64,000 nucleotides of DNA from JBOGCH01 sp051656645 (lineage in GTDB: Bacteria; Bacteroidota; Bacteroidia; Bacteroidales; Marinifilaceae): NCBI GenBank assembly GCA_051656645.1, contig JBOGCH010000026.1, forward strand, positions 61,698 through 125,697, given 5' to 3'. The stretch's first letter is position 1; every line of letters starts with the position of its first letter. The notes under the pieces are model-generated. The model was not told the DNA's origin, did not search any database, and saw nothing but the letters and a program-made list of their open reading frames with translations. The translations under genes were made by a program, and so were the position numbers. This document shows positions 43,577 through 51,112 of the stretch, piece by piece.

Positions 43577-43614
43577 AAAGGATGTCCAAAAATTAAATTG
43601 GACATCCTTTTTTT
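43577..43614 (+). terminator. Plus-oriented terminator without an obvious gene
   Basis: AAAGGATGTCC pairs with GGACATCCTTT and is followed by T-rich sequence on the plus strand. The upstream plus-strand operon already has its own terminator at 43149. It may serve the convergent hchA transcript (weaker T-tract on that side) or a small RNA starting near 43567. Confidence 0.7.
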
Positions 43615-43631
43615 ATTTATCGTAAAACTTA

Positions 43632-44498
43632 CTATTTACCTGATAATAATACATTCGCTCCCATTTTCCCAAATGCATTTGCAGCCAAAGGACTATCTCC
43701 AGTAACCAATTTTCTATCCGTGTGGCATGCGCCAGATATGTTATGATTTAAAATATCTACACCCAACGCTCTCAGTTTTTCTCCATAGAACCATGGCAAA
43801 TCGCCAGGCACGTAGCCAATAGACGGTAGTTGTTTATCAATCTCATCAGGGAATGAAATAATCTTATATCCTTTATATGGATAATTTTCGGGCTTTTCAT
43901 TAACTGCACCTGCCAACAAACCGGCCGGACCATGGCATAATGCCATGAGGTATTTATCCTCTTTTAATACCCAATGTATAATTTCCTTTAAATCAGTATT
44001 TGAAGGCAAGCCAATCAGTGCCCCATGGCCACCGGGTATATACACTGCAACATATTCAACATCCGTTTTCATTTTGTGAGCCACGAAAGCATGTAAACTT
44101 TTAGGCGCCTCCAACTGATGCTTATATTTCGCAACAATTCCTTTAACAGCCTCATCCTCTGCAGGCATTGCCCACATCTCCAATTGTACTGGACGTCCGG
44201 TAGGTGTATATATTTCAGCTTCAAAACCTGCCGCCTCAAAATGAAGTAAAGGCACAAAGGTTTCTACCGGGTGATTGCCCGTTGAAAATTTCTTGCCGTT
44301 TGCCATAGTTAAATACTTCTCCTCCGTGCATACCACTAAAATCTTTTTGTTCTTATCGTGATTTGCATTTTCATAAACCGTAAAATCATAGTCCGTTTTA
44401 GCAGGTACAAACTGAGAACGTGAATAGAGTGATGGTTCATAACCTACACCGTCAAATACAGGATCTTTACTTAATTCTTGTGCCATAATTGGAGTCAT
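43632..44498 (-). CDS. hchA: Hsp31-type glyoxalase III/chaperone HchA
   Basis: A 288-residue cytosolic protein of the DJ-1/PfpI superfamily, closely matching E. coli HchA over its length. It would convert methylglyoxal to lactate without cofactor and act as a holding chaperone. The catalytic cysteine is in MALCHGPAGLL, with the elbow PGGHGALIGLPSNTDL before it. The metal/active-site region GKKFSTGNHPVETFVPLLHFEAAGFE and the C-terminal DRKLVTGDSPLAANAFGKM are conserved. The start may be ATG 44498 (MTPIM) or ATG 44486 (MAQELSKD). It is a single gene with element B upstream. Confidence 0.92.
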   Translation of the reverse strand: MTPIMAQELSKDPVFDGVGYEPSLYSRSQFVPAKTDYDFTVYENANHDKNKKILVVCTEEKYLTMANGKKFSTGNHPVETFVPLLHFEAAGFEAEIYTPTGRPVQLEMWAMPAEDEAVKGIVAKYKHQLEAPKSLHAFVAHKMKTDVEYVAVYIPGGHGALIGLPSNTDLKEIIHWVLKEDKYLMALCHGPAGLLAGAVNEKPENYPYKGYKIISFPDEIDKQLPSIGYVPGDLPWFYGEKLRALGVDILNHNISGACHTDRKLVTGDSPLAANAFGKMGANVLLSGK

Positions 44499-44689
44499 TT
44501 AAAATTATGTTTAAGGTATATATAACTTCTGTCTATAAGCAAAACTTAGTAATATATAAACCATTAAGGTTTTGATAAAACCATTTTAAATACGTCATAT
44601 ATAAGAGCAAAGTTTATCACAAAAATCACATTTAATAAAAATGTAACCTAAAATAAAGTCGCAATCGCCTTTAATCCGCTCAAGGGTAT

Positions 44690-44773
44690 CGACTAGGTTA
44701 CGGCAAGGTTTCGACTAGGTTTCGACTACTATTGTGGTATCATACTAGTCGAAACCTTGCCGTAACCTAGTCG
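44690..44773. repeat. Inverted repeat built from 11-base units (element B)
   Basis: Bases 44690-44718 are the exact reverse complement of 44745-44773 (29 bases), with a 26-base loop. The left arm reads as 11-base units CGACTAGGTTA, CGGCAAGGTTT, CGACTAGGTTT, CGACTACTATT; the right arm as AGTCGAAACCT, TGCCGTAACCT, AGTCGAAACCT, TGTCGAAACAC. The period continues on the right into GGGAGCAACCTAGC, a unit type shared with elements A and C. It lies between the divergent hchA and cysQ genes. Apart from this and a small frame at 44891, I see nothing in 44499-45271. Confidence 0.85.
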
Positions 44774-44890
44774 AAACCTTGTCGAAACACATAAGAGGGA
44801 GCAACCTAGCTACAACCAGCTTTGAACATAAATCAACATTTCGTATGTAATAAAACACGTTGCCTCCTGTACTATAATTACTACACCATA

Positions 44891-45016
44891 ATGAGCGCAG
44901 AGGATGTGAAGGAGTACTTTCAAAATTCCACTCTCGCCTCATCACAAAAAGAGATCATTGACAACCTAAATGCACGGGATAATGATGTCATTGTTCGCTA
45001 TAAGTTTAAGCAATAG
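44891..45016 (+). CDS. Possible 41-residue small protein
   Basis: The frame MSAEDVKEYFQNSTLASSQK continues with EIIDNLNARDNDVIVRYKFKQ. The composition is that of a soluble, charged protein with two helices, not of random AT-rich DNA. There is no clear ribosome binding site or promoter, and I recognise no family. It could be a small gene, the tail of a decayed gene, or chance. Confidence 0.35.
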   Translation: MSAEDVKEYFQNSTLASSQKEIIDNLNARDNDVIVRYKFKQ

Positions 45017-45271
45017 TATTAAATTCTATGTTCAATACAAGTAGCCAATTTTACATGCATAGAGCCCAACACATGTAACAGTTAAGAATAGTCCAATTAC
45101 AACATAATCATTAACAAAAAATAAAGCACTAACCACATATATTTACACCCTACCCTCAGCAAAATATACTTATGCAACACTATTTACACAACTAAAACAA
45201 ACTTTCTAAAATGTTGATAACGTTATTCTGATTTGTTGGTTTGTTATGAGGATATATCTGATTAAAATCAT

Positions 45272-45279
45272 TACTTTTG
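45272..45279 (+). promoter_or_regulatory. -7 box of the cysQ-sulfotransferase operon promoter
   Basis: TACTTTTG matches TAnnTTTG, 67 bases before the cysQ ATG. No good TTTG box lies at the -33 position. Confidence 0.5.
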
Positions 45280-45346
45280 CCACCTTATGAGTTGTTACAC
45301 AACTTATAGGATAAGGTTTTAAAAAATTAGTATTCCAATTATCAAA

Positions 45347-46147
45347 ATGACGACATTACTTACACTTGCAATAAAAGCAGCTCTAGACGGAGGCGAGGCT
45401 ATTTTGTCCATATACAACGATCCGAAGATGGATTTTCAGGTAGAAAAAAAGAGTGACAATTCGCCATTAACAATTGCGGATAAAGCCGCGAATAAGGTTA
45501 TTGTTGAATTATTGCAACAAAGTAACTTGCCCATTTTGAGCGAAGAGAGTGTACAAGCGGACTACTCGGAGAGAAAGCATTGGAACCGTTTGTGGATTGT
45601 TGATCCGCTAGACGGAACAAAGGAGTTTATTAAGCGTAACGGGGAATTTACCGTTAATATTGCGCTAGTAGATAATCATGTTCCGGTAATGGGTGTTATC
45701 TATGTGCCCGTGAAGCGTATGCTCTATTTTGGCGATCTGTTACAAGGCGCATATTGTGTCACGAATATCGACGCTACTGGATTTACCGATTTAAAAACAC
45801 TTCTTACTCGTGCTAAACGCATGCCACTCCATGAGGCAGGCAATGTGGCACGTGTGGTTGCATCCCGTTCCCACAATAGTCCGGAGACGCAAGCATATAT
45901 AGACAAGATAAAAGAAGAGCGTGGGAATGTTGAGATTGTTTCCATGGGTAGCTCCTTAAAAATTTGCCTTGTCGCAGAAGGTAGCGCTGACGTATATCCG
46001 CGCTTTGCTCCTACCATGGAGTGGGATACTGCGGCAGGCCATGCCATTGTAAAAGCTACAGGCAAGGAAATTTACTTAACGGATGAGAAAACTCCTTTGC
46101 GTTACAATAGAGAACATTTACTAAATCCGTGGTTTATTGTAAAATAA
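45347..46147 (+). CDS. cysQ: 3'(2'),5'-bisphosphate nucleotidase CysQ
   Basis: A 266-residue Mg-dependent phosphatase of the inositol monophosphatase family that hydrolyses PAP, the by-product of sulfate transfer from PAPS. Metal-site motifs are ILSEES, the family signature WIVDPLDGTKEFI, and YPRFAPTMEWDTAAGHAIV near the C terminus. It is the first gene of a five-gene operon and lies 28 bases before cysC. Its presence with a sulfotransferase makes sense because PAP inhibits such enzymes. Confidence 0.94.
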   Translation: MTTLLTLAIKAALDGGEAILSIYNDPKMDFQVEKKSDNSPLTIADKAANKVIVELLQQSNLPILSEESVQADYSERKHWNRLWIVDPLDGTKEFIKRNGEFTVNIALVDNHVPVMGVIYVPVKRMLYFGDLLQGAYCVTNIDATGFTDLKTLLTRAKRMPLHEAGNVARVVASRSHNSPETQAYIDKIKEERGNVEIVSMGSSLKICLVAEGSADVYPRFAPTMEWDTAAGHAIVKATGKEIYLTDEKTPLRYNREHLLNPWFIVK

Positions 46148-46175
46148 AATGTGTGTGCAGTTTTATATTTAGATT

Positions 46176-46778
46176 ATGACAGCAAATAATATATATCCAA
46201 TTTTTGACAAAATGTTACAACGCCACGATAGAGAAGAGTTGTTAAAACAACGTGGCGTGATGGTGTGGTTTACAGGTCTTTCCGGTTCGGGAAAGAGTAC
46301 ATTAGCATTAGCGCTTGAACGCGAGTTACACAAACGCGGTATTTTGAGTCGCGTGTTAGATGGTGACAATATCCGTAGTGGAATCAACAACAATTTAGGT
46401 TTTAGCCAAGAGGATAGAAAAGAGAACATTCGTCGTATTGCCGAAGTTTCTAAACTATTCGTAGACTGCGGAATTGTTACAATAGCAGCTTTTATTAGCC
46501 CTACGGTGGAGATACGTGAAATGGCACGTAACATTATCGGCAAGGAGGACTTTCTTGAAGTGTTTGTTTCAACTCCTATTGAGGAGTGCGAGCGTCGCGA
46601 TGTGAAAGGATTATACGCTAAAGCACGTAAAGGCGAAATTAAGGATTTTACCGGTATTTCATCGCCATTTGAGGCTCCGGACGATGCATTCCTATGCATT
46701 GATACTTCTGTACGTCCGCTTGAAGAATCAGTAAATATACTATTGACAGCTATTTTAGAGAAAATTAAGTTTGCGTAA
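46176..46778 (+). CDS. cysC: Adenylylsulfate (APS) kinase CysC
   Basis: A 200-residue P-loop kinase phosphorylating APS to PAPS. The P-loop is TGLSGSGKST, followed by VLDGDNIRSGINNNLGFSQEDRKENIRRIAEV, FISPTVEIREMARNIIG, and GLYAKARKGEIKDFTGISSPFEAP, all typical. It is a separate protein here, not fused to CysN as in some bacteria. It sits between cysQ and cysD. Confidence 0.96.
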   Translation: MTANNIYPIFDKMLQRHDREELLKQRGVMVWFTGLSGSGKSTLALALERELHKRGILSRVLDGDNIRSGINNNLGFSQEDRKENIRRIAEVSKLFVDCGIVTIAAFISPTVEIREMARNIIGKEDFLEVFVSTPIEECERRDVKGLYAKARKGEIKDFTGISSPFEAPDDAFLCIDTSVRPLEESVNILLTAILEKIKFA

Positions 46779-46843
46779 AAATATTACTCAAGAAATATAA
46801 ACCGTTTATTTAAACGTGAATGGTTTAACCAAATTACAATTCT

Positions 46844-47752
46844 ATGTCTGAATATAAATTAAGTCATTTAAAAGAACTTGAGGCCGAGTCTATTCACATT
46901 ATCCGTGAAGTAGTGGCAGAGTTCGAGAATCCCGTGATGTTATACTCTATCGGTAAGGATTCATCTGTTATGGTGCGCTTGGCAGAGAAAGCCTTCGCTC
47001 CGGGAAAAGTTCCTTTTCCATTAATGCACATTGACTCTAAATGGAAGTTCCAAGAGATGATTGAGTTTCGCGATCGTTATGCAAAAGAGCACAACTGGGA
47101 CTTAATTGTTGAACACAATGAAACAGCGTTTGCTGAAGGTGTTGGTCCTTTTACTCATGGAAGTAAAGTACATACGGACTTAATGAAAACTCAAGCGCTT
47201 TTAGCAGCACTTGACAAGCATAAATTTGATGCAGCCTTTGGAGGCGCTCGTCGCGACGAGGAGAAATCGCGCGCAAAGGAACGTATTTATTCTTTCCGTG
47301 ACCGTTTCCATCAATGGGATCCAAAAAATCAACGTCCTGAGCTATGGAACATATACAACTCAAAAGTACATAAAGGAGAGTCTATCCGTGTATTCCCGTT
47401 ATCAAACTGGACAGAATTAGACATATGGCAATACATACGTATGGAGAAAATTCCTATTGTCCCTCTATACTTTGCCAAAGAACGCCCTATTGTGAATATG
47501 GACGGTAACCTTATTATGGCCGATGATGAGCGCATGCCTCAAGAGTTAAGAGACAAAGCAGAAATGCAAATGGTGCGTTTCCGTACATTGGGCTGTTACC
47601 CGCTAACGGGAGCTGTAGAGTCCGAAGCGGACACTATTGAAGAGATTGTGGAAGAGATGATGACTACAACAAAATCTGAGCGTACCACACGCGTTATTGA
47701 CTTTGACCAAGACGCAAGTATGGAACAAAAGAAACGCGAAGGATATTTCTAA
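46844..47752 (+). CDS. cysD: Sulfate adenylyltransferase subunit 2 CysD
   Basis: A 302-residue PP-loop enzyme that makes APS from ATP and sulfate together with the GTPase CysN. Motifs: SIGKDSSVMVRLAEKAF (PP-loop), FGGARRDEEKSRAKERIYSFRD, NWTELDIWQYI, and CYPLTGAVES near the C terminus. The length is normal. cysN follows after 20 bases. Confidence 0.97.
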   Translation: MSEYKLSHLKELEAESIHIIREVVAEFENPVMLYSIGKDSSVMVRLAEKAFAPGKVPFPLMHIDSKWKFQEMIEFRDRYAKEHNWDLIVEHNETAFAEGVGPFTHGSKVHTDLMKTQALLAALDKHKFDAAFGGARRDEEKSRAKERIYSFRDRFHQWDPKNQRPELWNIYNSKVHKGESIRVFPLSNWTELDIWQYIRMEKIPIVPLYFAKERPIVNMDGNLIMADDERMPQELRDKAEMQMVRFRTLGCYPLTGAVESEADTIEEIVEEMMTTTKSERTTRVIDFDQDASMEQKKREGYF

Positions 47753-47772
47753 ACACAGATATACATTTGATA

Positions 47773-49431
47773 ATGAGCGAGAACAAATTAAATATAGCCG
47801 AATTTCTTGACAAAGACGAGAAAAAGGACCTTTTACGCCTATTGACAGCCGGATCAGTGGATGATGGTAAATCAACACTTATTGGACGTTTATTATTTGA
47901 CAGTAAGAAACTTTACGAGGACCAGTTAGACGCATTAGAACGCGACACCAAACGTTTTGGAAACGCGGGAGAGAACATTGACTATGCACTACTTTTAGAT
48001 GGTTTAAAAGCCGAGCGCGAGCAAGGTATTACCATTGATGTGGCTTATCGTTATTTCTCTACTAACAGCCGTAAGTTTATCATTGCCGACACTCCGGGAC
48101 ACGAGCAATATACGCGTAATATGATTACCGGTGGTTCTACAGCCAACTTAGCAATTATTTTGGTTGACGCGCGCACAGGGGTAATCACACAAACACGCCG
48201 CCACACCTACCTTGTATCGCTGCTTGGAATTAAACACATAGTTTTAGCGGTTAACAAAATGGACCTTGTGGACTATAGTGAAGCTCGTTTCAACGAGATT
48301 GTTGAGGAGTACCGTAAGTTTGCCTCATCCTTAAATATTCCGGACATTAAATGTATCCCACTTTCAGCATTGAAAGGTGACAACGTTGTTGAGCACTCGG
48401 ATAACATGCCTTGGTACAAAGAGGAACCGTTATTAACATACTTGGAAACTGTACCTATCGATAAGGATAGAGATTTTGACGATTTCCGCTTCCCTGTTCA
48501 ATACGTATTACGTCCTAATTTGGACTTCCGCGGCTTTAGTGGAAATATTGCTTCGGGTATTATCCGTAAAGGTGATGAGATTATGGCATTACCATCGGGT
48601 AAACGCTCTCATGTTAAGGAAATTTGGGGTACTGACGGAGAACAGGATTTTGCATTCCCTCCGCAAGCTGTAACCATCACATTAACGGATGAGATTGATA
48701 TTTCGCGTGGTGAAATGATTGTTAAGCCTGACAATCAACCAACCGTGGATAGAAACTTTGAAGCAATGTTGGTATGGATGGACGAGAATAAAATGAATGC
48801 CGAACAGCCTTTCTTTATTAAACATACCACAAATCTGACACGCGTTAAGATTGACCAAATAAAATATAAAGTGGATGTCAACACAATGGAGCAGTCTGCA
48901 TGTGACGCGATGTCGTTGAATGAGATTGCACGCGTAGTATTCACTAGCAACAAACCTTTATTCTTTGATGCATACGCTAAGAACAAAAGTTGCGGATCGT
49001 TTATCCTTATTGACCCAATAACTAACAACACCAGTGCGGTGGGTATGATTATTGGACGTGTGGATCGCAATTTAATGAACACACAGCTTACAGAGGAGGA
49101 ACGCGCAGCTGTTGCTAACGGACAATCCATTGTAACCACTGCAATGCGCGAACAACTATACCAACAAAAAGGAGCAATTTACGCAATTACCGGAGCACGC
49201 AGCGCAGAGTTCGGGGCACTATTGGAGCGTAGTTTATTTGAGATTGGTAAGTTTGTTGTAGTTATTGACGGTAACGAGCTTGCTAATGCCAATCAGATTG
49301 CTGCTACATTAAAACAACAAGGCTTAATTGTTATTCTATCAAATGCTACATCGACCGAAGCAAATACAGTTGTTGTGGACGATGCAAGATACATGGAGCA
49401 AGTGGACGAAATTATAAATACAATACAATAA
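47773..49431 (+). CDS. cysN: Sulfate adenylyltransferase subunit 1 CysN (GTPase)
   Basis: A 552-residue translation-factor-like GTPase that drives APS synthesis with CysD. G-motifs: GSVDDGKSTLIGR, DTPGHEQYTRNM and NKMD. EF-Tu-like domains 2 and 3 follow, then a C-terminal extension of about 120 residues (GAIYAITGARSAEFGALLERSLFEIGKFVVVIDGNELANANQIAATL) that resembles a partial kinase-like fold, but it lacks a P-loop and cannot be a second CysC. The ATG at 47773 is chosen over an in-frame TTG two codons earlier. Its TAA stop shares its last A with the ATG of the sulfotransferase. Confidence 0.95.
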   Translation: MSENKLNIAEFLDKDEKKDLLRLLTAGSVDDGKSTLIGRLLFDSKKLYEDQLDALERDTKRFGNAGENIDYALLLDGLKAEREQGITIDVAYRYFSTNSRKFIIADTPGHEQYTRNMITGGSTANLAIILVDARTGVITQTRRHTYLVSLLGIKHIVLAVNKMDLVDYSEARFNEIVEEYRKFASSLNIPDIKCIPLSALKGDNVVEHSDNMPWYKEEPLLTYLETVPIDKDRDFDDFRFPVQYVLRPNLDFRGFSGNIASGIIRKGDEIMALPSGKRSHVKEIWGTDGEQDFAFPPQAVTITLTDEIDISRGEMIVKPDNQPTVDRNFEAMLVWMDENKMNAEQPFFIKHTTNLTRVKIDQIKYKVDVNTMEQSACDAMSLNEIARVVFTSNKPLFFDAYAKNKSCGSFILIDPITNNTSAVGMIIGRVDRNLMNTQLTEEERAAVANGQSIVTTAMREQLYQQKGAIYAITGARSAEFGALLERSLFEIGKFVVVIDGNELANANQIAATLKQQGLIVILSNATSTEANTVVVDDARYMEQVDEIINTIQ

Positions 49432-50537
49432 TGGGATTACTGGAATTTCAGAAATTACCGATTAATACGCTAGTAGGCGCGGATTGGAATACCTTTAAAA
49501 AGGTTACTGAGGGGAAGCAGATCGATGCTCCGTATAAAGGGAAATATCAGTTAACCAAATTAGTGTGTCGTATTGTCTCTAGCATTAATGGCATTGAGAA
49601 TAATAAATACAATAAACTGCTTAAAGATACTGAAATTGCCAATGACCCTGTTTTTATTCTGGGACACTGGCGCAGTGGGACTACATTTGTTCATAATGTA
49701 TTAGCACACGATAAGCGTTTTGGTTATACCACAACCTATCAAACCGTATTTCCACATGTAATGCTTTTTGGACAAGGGATGTTTAAAAAAACAATGGCAT
49801 GGTTAATGCCAGACAAACGCCCCACGGACAACATGGAGTTAAATGTGGATTTACCACAAGAGGAAGAGTTTGCATTATCCAACATGATGCCTTACAATTT
49901 CTATAACTTCTGGTTTTTTCCAAAACACACGTTGGAGTATTGTGATAAATATTTAATATTTAAAACAGCATCAAACGAAGAGAAAAAAACTTTCCAAGAA
50001 GAGTTTAAACGAATGATAAAGGTAGCGCTGTGGAATACGGGAGGTGAACAGTTTTTATCTAAAAACCCTCCGCACACCGGACGAGTTAAAGAGATTTTGG
50101 AAATATTTCCAAATGCAAAGTTCATTTACCTAATGCGTAATCCATACACGGTATTTGAATCTACCCGTAGTTTCTTTACAAACACTATCCAGCCCCTAAA
50201 GCTACAGGACATTAGCAATGAGGAGCTAGAGAGTAATATCCTTGAGGTATACAAGCGTTTGTACCACACTTACGAGGAGGAGAAGCATTTAATCCCCGAA
50301 GGAAACCTTATTGAGCTTAAATTTGAGGACTTTGAACAGGATGCTTTGGGAATGACTAAAAGGATTTACGAAACCTTGTCACTTCCGGGATTCGCGGATG
50401 CTGAGCCGGCAATTACTAAATACCTGGACAAAAAGAAAGGGTATAAAAAGAATGCCTATCAATATGAGCCACGTACTGTGGAACTCGTGGAGAGAGAATG
50501 GGACTTCGCGTTGGAGCAATGGGATTATAAGTTATAA
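49431..50537 (+). CDS. PAPS-dependent sulfotransferase
   Basis: A 368-residue cytosolic sulfotransferase (Sulfotransfer_3-like), with no signal peptide. The 5'-phosphosulfate loop is ILGHWRSGTTFVHN (78-85 core) and the 3'-phosphate-binding segment is FIYLMRNPYTVFESTRSFF (231-249). The start overlaps the cysN stop (TAATG), so it is translated together with the PAPS-making enzymes. In Bacteroides thetaiotaomicron a sulfotransferase in a comparable PAPS cluster (BT_0416) sulfonates cholesterol and other steroids, so a sterol or other hydrophobic alcohol acceptor is a reasonable hypothesis; sulfolipid synthesis is an alternative. The acceptor cannot be read from sequence. Confidence 0.9.
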   Translation: MGLLEFQKLPINTLVGADWNTFKKVTEGKQIDAPYKGKYQLTKLVCRIVSSINGIENNKYNKLLKDTEIANDPVFILGHWRSGTTFVHNVLAHDKRFGYTTTYQTVFPHVMLFGQGMFKKTMAWLMPDKRPTDNMELNVDLPQEEEFALSNMMPYNFYNFWFFPKHTLEYCDKYLIFKTASNEEKKTFQEEFKRMIKVALWNTGGEQFLSKNPPHTGRVKEILEIFPNAKFIYLMRNPYTVFESTRSFFTNTIQPLKLQDISNEELESNILEVYKRLYHTYEEEKHLIPEGNLIELKFEDFEQDALGMTKRIYETLSLPGFADAEPAITKYLDKKKGYKKNAYQYEPRTVELVEREWDFALEQWDYKL

Positions 50538-50552
50538 TACTATACCATAATG

Positions 50553-50583
50553 AGCGGCAGATGAACACCATCTGCCGCTTTTT
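50553..50583 (+). terminator. Terminator of the sulfate-activation/sulfotransferase operon
   Basis: AGCGGCAGATG pairs with CATCTGCCGCT around AACAC, 15 bases after the stop, followed by a five-T run. Confidence 0.9.
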
Positions 50584-50608
50584 AATAAAGCTACAATTAT
50601 TTATAAAA

Positions 50609-51112
50609 CTATTCCAGTTCGTCCAGAATCTTCTTTACATCATTGGGTAGTAGACGTCCATACACCTTCTCACCAATAGTAACTACAGGAGCAAGTCCGC
50701 AAGCCCCTACACAGCGTAAACAGTCCAAAGAGTATTTACCATCATCCGTGGTTTCGCCTACTTCAATCCCTATTTGCCGTTTTATCTCCTCAAGTACCTT
50801 TTCCGCTCCACGTACATAACAAGCTGTACCCATACAAATGGAGATGGGATATTTTCCTTTAGGTGTCATTGTAAAGAAGGAGTAAAAAGTTACAACACCA
50901 TAAACCTCAGACACAGGTATCTCCAACTCGCGCGCAACAACACGTTGTACGCTCTCTGGCAAATAACCAAATTGGTGCTGCAATTCGTGTAAGATGTTTA
51001 TCAACTCTCCGGCATCATAATCATGCCGTTTACAACAATCTTTTATTTTTCTTTCTATATGTGCCGGGAGCCGTTCGCCCACCGACACCTCTTTAAGTGT
51101 ACGTATATCCAT
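50609..51112 (-). CDS. hydC: Hydrogenase subunit HydC (NuoE-like, 2Fe-2S)
   Basis: A 167-residue NuoE/HndA-type subunit carrying one [2Fe-2S] cluster in a thioredoxin fold. Helical N-terminal part (LPAHIERKIKDCCKRHDYDAGELINILHELQHQFGYLP) is followed by cluster cysteines in GTACYVRGA and DCLRCVGACGLAP. It transfers electrons within the HydABC complex. Its ATG overlaps the hydA stop (TAATG), last gene of the operon. Confidence 0.93.
   Translation of the reverse strand: MDIRTLKEVSVGERLPAHIERKIKDCCKRHDYDAGELINILHELQHQFGYLPESVQRVVARELEIPVSEVYGVVTFYSFFTMTPKGKYPISICMGTACYVRGAEKVLEEIKRQIGIEVGETTDDGKYSLDCLRCVGACGLAPVVTIGEKVYGRLLPNDVKKILDELE

Noticed and set aside
44745..44945. Leftward 66-residue frame through element B
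   Set aside because: It crosses the right arm of the inverted repeat and the small plus-strand frame; the peptide shows no domain, and 11-base repeats do not keep frame.
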